A stretch of 64,000 nucleotides of DNA from contig NZ_FSRG01000003.1 in assembly GCF_900129975.1 (NCBI RefSeq), positions 484,997-548,996 on the forward strand, in the 5' to 3' direction. The DNA is from Halodesulfovibrio marinisediminis DSM 17456 (GTDB taxonomy: Bacteria; Desulfobacterota; Desulfovibrionia; Desulfovibrionales; Desulfovibrionaceae). Below the pieces are notes generated by a model. The model saw only the letters and a list, made by a program, of their open reading frames with translations. It was not told the DNA's origin and ran no database searches. A program made the translations under genes and the position numbers. How positions within the stretch are numbered: position 1 is the stretch's first letter; each line of letters starts with the position of its first letter. Positions 8,392 through 17,700 of the stretch are shown here, piece after piece.

Positions 8392-8880
8392 ATGAGACAT
8401 GTATTATCCGTACTTGTAGAAAACGAACCGGGCGTATTGTCACGAATTTCCGGTTTGTTCAGCGGACGTGGCTTCAACCTCGATTCTCTGAATGTAGCAC
8501 CAGTTCTTGAAGAGGGTGTTTCTTTGATGACTATTGTCACACGTGGTGATCAGCAGATCATTGAGCAGATTGTTAAGCAGCTGCGTAAGCTAGTGACAGT
8601 TATTAAAGTGACCGATATGCATCACAGCTCTACTGTAGAGCGCGAAATGGCGTTGATTAAAGTTAACGCTACTGAATCTAATCGCGCAGAAATTCTACGT
8701 ATTGTAGATATTTTCCGTTGCAAAGTCGTTGATGTCAGCCTGGACGAACTAACACTAGAAGTCATAGGCGATCATGGTAAAGTAGAGGCTGTCATTGCAC
8801 TACTAGACCGTTTTGGCATTAAAGAAATTGCACGTACTGGTACCGTCGCGCTGCGACGCTCCATGCAACCTGAGAAATAA
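8392..8880 (+). CDS. ilvN: Acetolactate synthase small (regulatory) subunit
   Basis: A 162-residue regulatory subunit of acetohydroxyacid synthase that binds valine for feedback inhibition. It begins with an ACT domain (HVLSVLVENEPGVLSRISGLFSGRGFN, residues 3-30) and continues with the IlvH-type C-terminal ferredoxin-like domain (REMALIKV...DVSLDELTLEVIG). Length and motifs correspond to the longer IlvH/IlvN type. It follows ilvB closely, and its stop is followed by a GC-rich hairpin before ilvC. Confidence 0.96.
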   Translation: MRHVLSVLVENEPGVLSRISGLFSGRGFNLDSLNVAPVLEEGVSLMTIVTRGDQQIIEQIVKQLRKLVTVIKVTDMHHSSTVEREMALIKVNATESNRAEILRIVDIFRCKVVDVSLDELTLEVIGDHGKVEAVIALLDRFGIKEIARTGTVALRRSMQPEK

Positions 8881-8898
8881 GAATCATTTGCTTGGCAT

Positions 8899-8936
8899 GC
8901 CCCCGCTTGTGATTTCCCTCAGGCGGGGGTTTTTAT
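8899..8936 (+). terminator. Terminator or attenuator between ilvN and ilvC
   Basis: CCCCCGC pairs with GCGGGGG around a 16-base loop and is followed by TTTTTAT. Lying between two genes of one pathway, it may be partial and set the ilvBN to ilvC ratio. Confidence 0.75.
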
Positions 8937-8954
8937 ATACAAACTGCAACCTAA

Positions 8955-9980
<1,026 letters not shown>

Positions 9981-9993
9981 GCAGTTCTAAAAT

Positions 9994-10028
9994 AAAAAAA
10001 AGCCGCACTCAGTGCGGCTTTTTTTTTG
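9994..10028 (+). terminator. Terminator after ilvC
   Basis: AAGCCGCACT and AGTGCGGCTT form a tight stem (overlapping CAGT loop) followed by nine T residues. Confidence 0.93.
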
Positions 10029-10210
10029 CGCTTGTTTTGTCTGAAGGCTGTGTGGGAGGGTATTCAAGCTTAGCTTACTAGCAGAGCGTTTAGGGACATT
10101 ATCTTGATCGACTAATTCGTAAAAATTATCTTTGCTGAATGTATTTCGAAGCTGTTTCGAACCGTGATGTTGTTGGTTTGAAGTAACGTATATATAAGGA
10201 TGTAACCACC

Positions 10211-10879
10211 ATGTTCAGTCATTTTTCCAAATATACTCGTCCAGAGCCGGAAAAAAGTGCGCTTATCACTATTGATTTACAAAATGACTTTGTTTTACCC
10301 GGAGCACCTGCTGAAGGTGAGGGAGCAGCCCGTGTTGCTGCTATGACTGGTGCGATGGTGCAATACTATCGTGAATGTGGGCTACCTATTGTTCACATTG
10401 TCCGTATATATTCTCCGGAGAATAATGCAGTAAATGTCGATGCCTGTCGACGCGAAGCTATAGAGAATGGATTACAGTTGGTACTCCCCGGTACCGATGG
10501 AATGCAGCCTGTTTCTGACATAATTCCGGAAGGGGTGGTTGCAGATGGCGAGCTTCTTCTTACTGGCAAGCCACAGCGAATTTCAGCTACGGAACATATT
10601 TTATATAAGCCACGCTGGGGAAGTTTTTATGAAACTAAGCTTGATGTTATGCTCCGCGAGCAAGGCGTAACAACGGCTGTTATTGCAGGAACATGGTTTG
10701 CTAACTGCATCCGCACAACAATTTATGAAGCTACGGCTAGAGAGTATCGTGTTGTGGCACTACGAGATGCAATTGCCGGCATTCATCAGGCTGGTGAAGC
10801 CGACCTTGAAAAGATTCAGTGTGGGGTTTGTAACTGCGCAGAATGGAGAGAGCTTCTTAGTACGGTAACTCGTCCATAG
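10211..10879 (+). CDS. Isochorismatase-family cysteine hydrolase
   Basis: A 222-residue hydrolase of the isochorismatase/nicotinamidase fold. The catalytic triad is visible as Asp in LITIDLQNDF (near 24), Lys in YKPRWGSF (near 137) and Cys in WFANCIRTT (near 163), preceded by the cis-peptide region. Family members hydrolyse isochorismate, nicotinamide, N-carbamoyl or ureido substrates; the specific substrate cannot be deduced. An AAGGATG site precedes the ATG. It stands alone, preceded by about 180 bases and followed by a convergent gap, so context gives no clue. The C-terminus holds an extra CGVCNC cluster. Confidence 0.85.
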   Translation: MFSHFSKYTRPEPEKSALITIDLQNDFVLPGAPAEGEGAARVAAMTGAMVQYYRECGLPIVHIVRIYSPENNAVNVDACRREAIENGLQLVLPGTDGMQPVSDIIPEGVVADGELLLTGKPQRISATEHILYKPRWGSFYETKLDVMLREQGVTTAVIAGTWFANCIRTTIYEATAREYRVVALRDAIAGIHQAGEADLEKIQCGVCNCAEWRELLSTVTRP

Positions 10880-11063
10880 TGTTGTTCTTCTTCGGGGCGT
10901 GCCTGTCCAGTACTTACTTTTTGAGCAAGTCTCTGTTGTCAGGACGCCCGATTCGTTTGAAATGCTGTAGGGGGGAGGCAATGTGTTGCCATTACCCTGC
11001 TAATGATAGGGCATTTCCGTTACTACAACAGTAGGAGACTATTTGGAATCGGAAGATGAAACG

Positions 11064-11279
11064 CTATGCGCCTTCTTCAATAAGCTGTGCGTAAAGGTAC
11101 TCGTCATCCGGATACTTGATGCCGTTTCCGTTAACGATAATGCTTGGTGACATTTGGTCAGAACGAGGATCTGCTAGTTCACGAACTTCCCATCGCCCGT
11201 CTTCCTTGCCTACCACAAACTCTTTTTTTTCTTTGTGTGCAATTTTGATTGCGTACAGTACAGATTCTTTGAATGTCAT
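11064..11279 (-). CDS. Small protein of unknown function
   Basis: A 71-residue protein with a helical N-terminus (MTFKESVLYAIKIAHKEKKEF) and a strand-rich middle that repeats short acidic turns. No membrane segment or cysteine is present. A GGAG site lies at good spacing before the ATG, and the frame is fully open, so it is probably real. It lies 70 bases downstream of the Cys-type HesB gene, but a terminator separates them. I do not recognise its family. Confidence 0.6.
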   Translation of the reverse strand: MTFKESVLYAIKIAHKEKKEFVVGKEDGRWEVRELADPRSDQMSPSIIVNGNGIKYPDDEYLYAQLIEEGA

Positions 11280-11298
11280 GGTAGTTCTCCTGTGTATA

Positions 11299-11334
11299 TA
11301 AAAAAAAGGCGGCTCAAAAAAGAACCGCCTGGAT
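11299..11334 (-). terminator. Terminator after the Cys-type HesB gene
   Basis: Reading the minus strand, AGGCGG pairs with CCGCCT across a short AT-rich loop and is followed by a run of eight T residues. Confidence 0.85.
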
Positions 11335-11350
11335 AGGTGTATTTTTTAGG

Positions 11351-11659
11351 TTAGCTGCCGCAACCACCGCCACAACTGCCACAACCTCCACCCATTGGGT
11401 TCTCGGACTCAATAACAAAGCCGTGACAGTGGATGTCTACAGTAAGAGCACCTGTTTTGTCGAGCAGATCCTTATTGATACAAAAAGAGTATGGGTCTGC
11501 TGCAAGAACAGTATCTTCATCGGACGGTTCATCCATGGCTAACGCAAGACGTGGACCGCTGCAACCGCCTGGTGCGAGGTAGATACGAATAGATGCCAGT
11601 TCTCTATCTTGAAAATGTGCATCGAGTGATTTTCGAGCATCGTCAGTTAATGTGAACAT
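11351..11659 (-). CDS. HesB/IscA-like protein, cysteine form
   Basis: A 102-residue A-type Fe-S scaffold/HesB-like protein. The core is the beta-rich IscA fold: MFTLTDDARKSLDAHF, IRIYLAPGGCSGPRLALAMDEP (first ligand-type Cys at 33), FCINKDLLDKTG, and VDIHCHGFVIESENP. The tail ends in a glycine-cysteine cluster CGSCGGGCGS rather than the canonical IscA CGCG. A-type proteins bind Fe or Fe-S for delivery to apo-targets; this shortened, His-containing group is not well characterised. It is the close paralogue of the UGA-containing gene at 11845-12162 and lies directly downstream of it on the same strand. AGGAACACAC precedes the ATG. Confidence 0.88.
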   Translation of the reverse strand: MFTLTDDARKSLDAHFQDRELASIRIYLAPGGCSGPRLALAMDEPSDEDTVLAADPYSFCINKDLLDKTGALTVDIHCHGFVIESENPMGGGCGSCGGGCGS

Positions 11660-11794
11660 AAGTGTGTTCCTCCGAAGTTTATATGGAGGAACACTACCTG
11701 CTGGCGAGAAAAATAGTCAAATAGATGTGTGACTGATAGATAAAGTGCGATGCTTAGACCGAGTAGCTATCAGCTCTTCATATAGTAACGGCTA

Positions 11795-11832
11795 CAAAAA
11801 AAGGCGACTTCAAAATGAAGTCGCCTTTTATA
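11795..11832 (-). terminator. Terminator after the Sec-type HesB gene
   Basis: AAGGCGACTTC and GAAGTCGCCTT form an 11-pair stem around AAAAT, with T-runs in both directions; on the minus strand it follows the HesB stop codon by 13 bases. Confidence 0.9.
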
Positions 11833-11844
11833 AGCTAAGCTGGT

Positions 11845-12162
11845 CTAGCCGCAAGAACCTGCGCTGGAGCAACCGCCACAAGAGCTGCCGCCGCCGAGAG
11901 GGTTCTCAGACTCTACAACAAAGCCCATGTAAGAAAGGTCGATGGTAATTTTACCGGACTTTTCAATGAGGTCTTTATTGATGCAGAAAGTAAATTCTTT
12001 CTCTTCAAATACGGAATCGTCGTCGTTTGGCTCATCCAGAGCCAATGCCAATCTTGGGCCGCTTCAGCCGCCCGGAGCCAGATAAATGCGGATAGGAGAT
12101 TTTTCCTTATCTGCAAAGTACGCCGCAAGTTCTTTGTGGGCGTTTTCAGTCAATGTAAACAT
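11845..12162 (-). CDS. HesB-like selenoprotein with in-frame UGA (probable Sec33)
   Basis: Read from the ATG at 12162 (strong GGAGG upstream), the frame is MFTLTENAHKELAAYF..., continues through a single TGA at 12064-12066, and runs to TAG at 11845 for 105 residues. The TGA falls at codon 33, exactly where the adjacent paralogue has Cys33 in LAPGGCSGPRLAL. Both sides of the TGA keep the family sequence without a frameshift, so decay is unlikely. A perfect seven-pair hairpin with the bacterial SECIS geometry follows (12027-12045). HesB-like selenoproteins are established in deltaproteobacteria. Ordinary gene callers would give only a truncated product from a TTG at 12051. The tail is rich in Gly, Ser and Cys. 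The selenocysteine machinery must be encoded elsewhere. Confidence 0.88.
12027..12045 (-). promoter_or_regulatory. Bacterial SECIS-like hairpin
   Basis: In the mRNA, UUGGCUC pairs with GAGCCAA around a UGGAU loop, beginning 18 bases after the UGA; the loop has G as its second base, matching the bacterial SECIS rule. The Cys paralogue encodes nearly the same residues here (AMDEP for ALDEP) with codons that cannot form this stem. Confidence 0.8.
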
Positions 12163-12614
12163 TGAATTTCCTCCACGTAGGTTGTTCATATCAAGTAAAG
12201 ACAGTTATTAGCTTTGTCAATAGAAATGCAGCTGCTTCATCAGGGTTTCGGATGCCTTCAGATTGGCTTTCTACGGGCATTTCGGTGTGTGTTGCGTGCC
12301 CTGCAGGCCTACCGAATACGGGAAACAGGTGAGTCGTTTTTCAGTATTTCATATTACCACAGACACGGCATTAAGTAACCGAAAAGAATGTGCTGATACA
12401 AAAGCGTATAACTTGATTTTACAACTGCTTAATATGCAAGGAATATGATTCATCTGTATAATTTTAAGGGACATCATTTATAATAAAAAAACAGTATTAC
12501 GCCCATGACATAGGTCACAGAATGCATATTGATGTTGTTTCTTTTATGAAAGAAAAAAGATAGGATACTCGGCATTAGTTCCTCATGGAATAAAGCAGAA
12601 CAAAGGATATAAAA
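12163..12614. other. Intergenic region between HesB (Sec) and pyrR
   Basis: About 450 bases without a convincing gene; it should hold divergent promoters. A half-conserved CRP/FNR-like element (CATGACATAGGTCACA, 12504-12519) lies about 100 bases before pyrR. No pyrR-type anti-terminator is recognisable. Confidence 0.4.
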
Positions 12615-13154
12615 ATGGGAAACGTGAAAACTGTAATGACTGAAGACGAAGTGCGGCGTACTATAGACCGCCTTGCGTTTCAGGTTATTGAGAATCATGG
12701 TGAGTGCGAAAACCTTGTTCTGGTCGGTATCCAGAGAAGGGGCGTAGATATTGCGGCACGTGTACGCACTGTATTAGAAGAACAGTTAGGAAAGACTATT
12801 GAGTTTGGTTCGCTCGATATTAACCTTTATCGTGATGACTGGACTACACTTGATGTGCAGCCAATGATTAACAAAACGGATATTCCGGTAAGTGTGGACG
12901 GGAAGTCTTTGCTGCTGGTGGACGATGTTTTGTTTACAGGCAGAACCATCCGTGCAGCTCTTGAAGCTGTTCTGGATTATGGCCGCCCAAGCCGCATTGA
13001 ACTTATGGTGCTTGTAGATCGTGGTCATCGTGAGCTTCCAATTCAGGCAAACTACGTAGGCAAACAGATTGCTACCGCGCGCATAGAGCAGGTAGACGTC
13101 TTGATTGAAGAGATTGACGGTCGAGACGAAGTATTGCTTAAGCAGGAAAACTAG
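12615..13154 (+). CDS. pyrR: PyrR-type uracil phosphoribosyltransferase/regulator
   Basis: A 179-residue PyrR. The family binds pyr mRNA in some bacteria and carries weak uracil phosphoribosyltransferase activity. The PRPP-binding motif is LLLVDDVLFTGRTIRAAL (near 96-113). Other family marks are LVGIQRRGVDIAAR near residue 37, the DINLYRDDW segment and LVDRGHRELPI. An AAAGGA site precedes the ATG. It is monocistronic here, without pyr biosynthetic genes beside it, so an enzymatic salvage role is at least as likely as attenuation control. Confidence 0.93.
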   Translation: MGNVKTVMTEDEVRRTIDRLAFQVIENHGECENLVLVGIQRRGVDIAARVRTVLEEQLGKTIEFGSLDINLYRDDWTTLDVQPMINKTDIPVSVDGKSLLLVDDVLFTGRTIRAALEAVLDYGRPSRIELMVLVDRGHRELPIQANYVGKQIATARIEQVDVLIEEIDGRDEVLLKQEN

Positions 13155-13188
13155 CTTGCTGAGCGTTCCTGTTTCGATTCTTGATGAA

Positions 13189-13226
13189 TAAAAAAAGCCC
13201 CGCTTCATATGAAGCGGGGCTTTTAC
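13189..13226. terminator. Bidirectional terminator between pyrR and the GlpT-like gene
   Basis: AAAAGCCCCGCTTC and GAAGCGGGGCTTTT form a perfect stem around ATAT; A-run and T-run flank it, serving both convergent genes. Confidence 0.93.
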
Positions 13227-13283
13227 GTTTTTGTGGTGCCTATCTGCCCATGGTGGTGAACAGAGTCGGACTGTTAGAGCACG

Positions 13284-14627
13284 CTATTTGCCGTTGGACT
13301 CAGCTTTGTGGCCGAGGGTAAACGCGCTGAAGAGAATGGTGAGCACACAACATGCTACCATGGTGATGAATACACCACGCCATTCGAAGTGGTCAGCAAT
13401 CCAACCTACACCGGAGCCAGCAATAGCGGAACCGAATACGTAACCGAAGAAGCCGGTGAAGCCAGCAGCTGTACCAGCAGCTTTTTTAGGTACGAGGTCA
13501 AGTGCATGGAGACCAATGATCATGATTGGGCCGTATACGAGGAAGCCGATAGCAACGAGTGCTACGTAGTCGATCCATTTAGGACCGCTGAGGTTGAACC
13601 AGTATACAATAACAAATACCAGAGTAAGAGCCATGAAGAGCATGGTTGCTGGAGCACGTTTGCCTTTGAAGATTTTGTCAGACATCCAGCCACACACGAT
13701 TGTGCCAGGGATAGCTGCGTATTCAAAGAGGGACCATGCAATGGAGGATTCTTTAAAGGAGTAACCTTTAACTTCCTGAAGGTACGTAGGAATCCAGTCA
13801 ACTACACCGTAACGTACGAAGTAACAGAATGCGTTCGCAATAGCGATTGCCCAGAGGTACTTGTTGGTAAGGATGTGTTCGAAGAAGATTTCTTTAAAGG
13901 TAAAAGTTTCTTCGTGTTTTTTAGCATCGTAGCCTTCAGGGTAGTCGTTACGGTATTCTTCAACGCTAGGAAGACCGCAGGACTGTGGTGTGTCACGCAT
14001 AAGAATGAACACGAGAAGTGCGAGGGCAGCAGCAATAGCTGCGTTGAAGTAGAATTTTGCACCCCAGTCGTTGAACATCATAACACCAAGGAACGCGAGG
14101 TTAGCAACTAATGCGCCGCCGATGTTATGAGCAACGTTCCAAACAGCAACGGTCATGCCGCGTTCTTTGGTGGAGTACCAGTGTACCATGGTTTTACCAC
14201 AAGGAGGCCAACCCATACCCTGAACCCAGCCGTTCAGAGTCATAAGTACAACGAGAAGGGTTACACTTTCAAATACCCATTTGTTCATGCCGGTAAAGGC
14301 AAGAATGGCACAGGAAAGAAGCAGACCACATGGGAGGAAGTACTTAGGGTTACTTCTATCAGAAATAGAGCCCATGATAAATTTAGATACACCGTACGCA
14401 ATAGACAGACCAGTCATTGCAGTACCGAGCATTGCTTTAGAGTATTCTGGGTATTCTTTAAGAATATCAGGAATTGCGAGTGCAAAGTTTTTACGTACAA
14501 GGTAGTAGGCTGCGTAACCAATGAAAATACCAAGAAAAACTTTCATTTTGTTTTTCTTGTATTCTGCATCAATTCGCTCTTCAGGCACACGCTCAATGTG
14601 CGGCGCCGGCTTGAAAATACCAATCAT
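13284..14627 (-). CDS. glpT: Glycerol-3-phosphate/hexose-phosphate-type transporter
   Basis: A 447-residue major facilitator of the organophosphate:phosphate antiporter family, with twelve predicted membrane helices. Diagnostic parts are the N-terminal YYLVRKNFALAIP, DRSNPKYFLP after helix 2, GMGWPPCGKTMVHW (the family GxGWPP signature) and the C-terminal LVPKKAAGTAAGFTGFFGYVFGS, closest in my memory to GlpT. The usual substrate is sn-glycerol-3-phosphate exchanged for phosphate; other phosphate esters are possible. GGAGAGAG precedes the ATG. No glpQ or glpK lies nearby. The upstream region carries a TTGAC-N7-GTCAA palindrome. Confidence 0.87.
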   Translation of the reverse strand: MIGIFKPAPHIERVPEERIDAEYKKNKMKVFLGIFIGYAAYYLVRKNFALAIPDILKEYPEYSKAMLGTAMTGLSIAYGVSKFIMGSISDRSNPKYFLPCGLLLSCAILAFTGMNKWVFESVTLLVVLMTLNGWVQGMGWPPCGKTMVHWYSTKERGMTVAVWNVAHNIGGALVANLAFLGVMMFNDWGAKFYFNAAIAAALALLVFILMRDTPQSCGLPSVEEYRNDYPEGYDAKKHEETFTFKEIFFEHILTNKYLWAIAIANAFCYFVRYGVVDWIPTYLQEVKGYSFKESSIAWSLFEYAAIPGTIVCGWMSDKIFKGKRAPATMLFMALTLVFVIVYWFNLSGPKWIDYVALVAIGFLVYGPIMIIGLHALDLVPKKAAGTAAGFTGFFGYVFGSAIAGSGVGWIADHFEWRGVFITMVACCVLTILFSAFTLGHKAESNGK

Positions 14628-15538
14628 CCTCTCTCTCCAAATAGGTTAAAGGTATAGAGCAGCAATTAATTAATAAAAGTTGGCAACTAAAGTGTGCATT
14701 TGACTATTTATGTCAATGCAGAAGACGAGCTACTAAAAAAAAACTGATGTTGCAACGCTTTTGTCTGTGCTATATCGCGTTCTGAAATTGATATTTTGTT
14801 TGTAATAAGATTGTAACCGGATACATTGTGCATTGTGTTTCGGAAATATAAAGAAAATACAGGATAAAGTTGTATTGTTAAATGCTGTAGTGATGTATTA
14901 ATGTAGTGAAAACGGTTTCTTTTATAGTAAAACATCATGCAATAGTGTGAGTGTTGCGTGGTATGTATTTAGTTTTTGTTTTTTTGTGTAGATTTTATTG
15001 CAGGAGGCGTAGTTTTTACCTGCTATAAGGCGATGGCCTGTTGTGAGTAATGGTTGTGACGTGGGGTAATGAGTGTGACTGCAGTTTGTTACTGTCGTTA
15101 TGGTGTTTATAATTGGTGTAATATATTCGGTATTGTCTCAAAGTGTCTCTTAATACTTTTTTGTATATTTTTTTCATGCCTAACCGGAAAAAAGTGTCTT
15201 TTTGTTAGATATTCAATCTAGTTTGTGGGGGTGATAAGAAGTTAGCTTCTATGGTGAGGGTGTAAAAAAAGCTTGGTAACTTCTTTGAATGTGATTCAGG
15301 GAGGACTGGGCTTGATTTTTTGAATAATGAGAAGTGCTTTTTTCGGTAACTGTATGACGTAGCAGCTCATTTAATTCGATAATGATTAAGGCAGAGTGCG
15401 GTAGTTTTAGATGGATGCGTACTGTGTCTGATATATTACGTTTTTCAATCAAGCCCTCATGAACAGATAGTTTTTATCAATTTGATTAAGGTGTTGCAGC
15501 GTGTGTATACATAAGCATTTCATTCTTAGGAGGTAGTA
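14628..15538. other. Long AT-rich intergenic region
   Basis: About 910 bases between divergent genes with no supported coding frame. It should contain promoters for the transporter (-) and the double-cubane gene (+). Apart from the palindrome at 14700-14716 I see only short, weak hairpins; a small RNA cannot be excluded. Confidence 0.5.
14700..14716 (-). promoter_or_regulatory. CRP/FNR-type palindrome upstream of the GlpT-like gene
   Basis: TTGAC-TATTTAT-GTCAA is a perfect 5-7-5 inverted repeat about 73 bases before the start codon. The left arm in minus orientation also gives TTGACA, a possible -35 box, so the site may act as an operator overlapping a promoter. Confidence 0.4.
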
Positions 15539-16816
15539 ATGAGTGACGCTGCACATACAGAAATGTGGGAAAAGTTGAATCTTGATATTTCTGCTCATGA
15601 TGGATTGCTTGAAGTACTTGGTAAATTTTATGGAGACATTTACCTTTCACAGGAAAATCGTTTGAAAGGAATGGAGTATCTGGATTTTGTCCTTTCAGAA
15701 GTTCACGGGCTTCGAATTAAAGAACTTCAGGATGCAAAGGCTGCTGGCAAAAAAATCATCGGCACATTTTGTGTCTTTGTTCCGGAAGAGCTTACATTAG
15801 CTGCTAATGCTGTTCATGTAGGGTTGTGTTCCGGTGCAGATGCAGGAACTGATGAAGCTGAAAAGCTTGTGCCGCGTAATACTTGTGCACTTATTAAATC
15901 TTTCATCGGATTTAAGCTTGCCCGTCTTTGTCCGTTCACGGAGTCATGTGATTTGGTTGTTGGGGAAACAACCTGCGATGGAAAGAAAAAAGCATATGAA
16001 GCATTCGGTAAGCTAGTGCCGATGCATGTAATGGAAGTTCCGCAGACAAAAACAATGGATGCCAAACAACTCTTTAAATCAGAGGTACTCCGTTACAAGG
16101 ATACTTTGGAGGAGCTTACAGGCGTAGAAATTACTGCTGAGAATCTTCAGAAAGCTATTTCAATTGTAAATGAAAAACGTCGTGCTCTTCAGAGACTTTC
16201 CCGTCTTAGAGCAGCTGACCCTGCACCAATTTCCGGCCGTGATGCGTTGCTCATCAATCAGGTCTCTTTTTATGATGATCCGGAACGCTTTACTCAATCT
16301 ATTAATACCCTCTGTGATCAAATTGAAGAACGCATTGCGCAGGGCGACGGTGTTGTTCCTGCGGGAACAAAACGTCTGCTGCTTTCCGGTTGTCCAATGG
16401 CTGTGCCGAACTGGAAGCTGCCATACGTTATGGAAAGCTCCAATGCCGTAATCGTGGGTGAGGAATCCTGTATTGGTTCCCGAAATACTCGTGACCTTGT
16501 TGATGAATCTGCTGACACAATTGAAGGTATGATTGACGCGCTTGTTGAGCGTTACATGAAAATCGACTGTGCTTGTTTTACCCCGAATGATGAACGTATG
16601 GTGAATGTGGCAAATATGGTTAATGAATTGAATGCTGATGGTGTGATTCACTATGCACTGTCATTCTGTCAGCCATATGCTCATGAAGCAATCAAGATGC
16701 AGGAAGTTCTGTCTGAGAAAGATATTCCTATGCTGAGTGTAGAGACTGGATACAGCATGGAAGACGTTGAGCAGTTGAAAACACGTGTTGAAGCCTTTGT
16801 TGAGATGTTAGACTAG
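15539..16816 (+). CDS. Double-cubane-cluster protein (2-hydroxyacyl-CoA dehydratase family)
   Basis: A 425-residue protein of the 2-hydroxyacyl-CoA dehydratase/benzoyl-CoA reductase superfamily, closest to the single-polypeptide YjiM/DCCP group rather than to two-subunit dehydratases. Characterised DCCPs hold an [Fe8S9] double-cubane cluster and reduce small molecules such as acetylene, azide or hydrazine when driven by an ATP-dependent reductase. Cysteines that could supply the cluster are seen in GTFCVFVPEE, GLCSGAD, RNTCALIK, LCPFTESCD, ETTCDGKKK, SGCPM and ESCIGSR. A perfect AGGAGG precedes the ATG. The activator gene starts three bases after its stop. The physiological substrate is unknown. 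Confidence 0.85.
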   Translation: MSDAAHTEMWEKLNLDISAHDGLLEVLGKFYGDIYLSQENRLKGMEYLDFVLSEVHGLRIKELQDAKAAGKKIIGTFCVFVPEELTLAANAVHVGLCSGADAGTDEAEKLVPRNTCALIKSFIGFKLARLCPFTESCDLVVGETTCDGKKKAYEAFGKLVPMHVMEVPQTKTMDAKQLFKSEVLRYKDTLEELTGVEITAENLQKAISIVNEKRRALQRLSRLRAADPAPISGRDALLINQVSFYDDPERFTQSINTLCDQIEERIAQGDGVVPAGTKRLLLSGCPMAVPNWKLPYVMESSNAVIVGEESCIGSRNTRDLVDESADTIEGMIDALVERYMKIDCACFTPNDERMVNVANMVNELNADGVIHYALSFCQPYAHEAIKMQEVLSEKDIPMLSVETGYSMEDVEQLKTRVEAFVEMLD

Positions 16817-16818
16817 CT

Positions 16819-17586
16819 ATGTTTGGCGGAATAGATATCGGGTCTCGATCAACGGAACTTGTGTTGCAGCAGGACGGTGTTGTTGTACACCGTGCTCAGT
16901 TGCCGACAACGTTTTCACCGTTGGAACAGTGTAAAAAATTGCTTGAGGGGCATTCCCCTGAGTATCTGGTTGCAACGGGGTATGGACGTGAGTTGGTAAA
17001 GACTCTAGAGCTCTCATATCCGGTCGATACTATCACAGAGATTAAAGCTCATGCCTTAGGTGCTCATGCGTTGTTTCCTGAAGCTCGAACAGTTTTGGAT
17101 ATAGGCGGACAGGATACCAAGGCTATTTCATTACATTCCAACGGGGGAATTCTTCGTTTTGAAATGAATGATCGCTGTGCAGCCGGAACAGGTAAGTTTT
17201 TGGAGTATACTGCCAATGTGTTCCAGCTGAGTATTGAAGATTTTGGTAACTACGCGCTATGCGGGGACAATCCTCCACTTATCAATAGCATGTGCACTGT
17301 TTTTGCTGAGACAGAAGCGACTTCTTTGATGGCGCAGGGTGCTCAACCGGAGGATATTGCTCTGGCACTGCATACGTCTGTAGTCCGTCGGACAAGTACG
17401 ATGCTGAAACGTGTGGGCCTTGAATTTCCGTTAGTCTTTTCTGGCGGTGTTGCAAATAATGCATGTATTCGTAGGCTGCTGCAGGAAGAATTCGGAGAGC
17501 AAAACACGATTTTTGTCGCGGATGAACCGGACATGTGTGGCGCTTTCGGAGCAAGCCTGTGGGCGGAGAAGCGTTGTGCTGGCTAA
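16819..17586 (+). CDS. ATP-dependent activator of the double-cubane protein (HgdC/YjiL type)
   Basis: A 255-residue ASKHA-fold activator ATPase. It would form a homodimer with one [4Fe-4S] cluster held by two cysteines from each monomer, and inject low-potential electrons into its partner on ATP hydrolysis. Motifs are GIDIGSRST (phosphate-1), DIGGQDTK (phosphate-2), NDRCAAGTGKF (first cluster Cys), NSMCTVFAE (second cluster Cys) and FSGGVANN (adenosine). The pairing with the upstream gene matches characterised DCCP/DCCP-reductase pairs. A terminator follows directly, so the two genes form a complete transcription unit. Confidence 0.92.
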   Translation: MFGGIDIGSRSTELVLQQDGVVVHRAQLPTTFSPLEQCKKLLEGHSPEYLVATGYGRELVKTLELSYPVDTITEIKAHALGAHALFPEARTVLDIGGQDTKAISLHSNGGILRFEMNDRCAAGTGKFLEYTANVFQLSIEDFGNYALCGDNPPLINSMCTVFAETEATSLMAQGAQPEDIALALHTSVVRRTSTMLKRVGLEFPLVFSGGVANNACIRRLLQEEFGEQNTIFVADEPDMCGAFGASLWAEKRCAG

Positions 17587-17608
17587 CATATTGTTTAAAT
17601 AAGGTATC

Positions 17609-17648
17609 AAAAAGCCCTGTAGATAGTCTCTACAGGGCTTTTTTTTTG
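17609..17648 (+). terminator. Terminator after the activator gene
   Basis: AAAAGCCCTGTAGA and TCTACAGGGCTTTT enclose a short loop, followed by a run of nine or more T residues. Confidence 0.93.
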
Positions 17649-17700
17649 TAACCCAAATGAAATTCTTAGTACTTTATCAATGCTGATAGTAAAGTTGTTT

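Noticed and set aside
12051-12162. Pseudogene or frameshift in the second HesB copy because of the TGA
   Set aside because: The frame and family sequence are intact on both sides, the TGA sits at a conserved Cys position, and a SECIS-like hairpin follows; selenocysteine explains all three.
12504-12519. CRP/FNR-type site before pyrR
   Set aside because: Only one half-site matches well; kept as a remark in the intergenic entry, not as a feature.
13308-14111. 267-codon plus-strand frame
   Set aside because: Antisense to the GlpT-like transporter with typical shadow composition.
15249-15452. 67-codon minus-strand frame in the long intergenic region
   Set aside because: No ribosome site, no recognisable composition, in an AT-rich stretch where chance frames are common.
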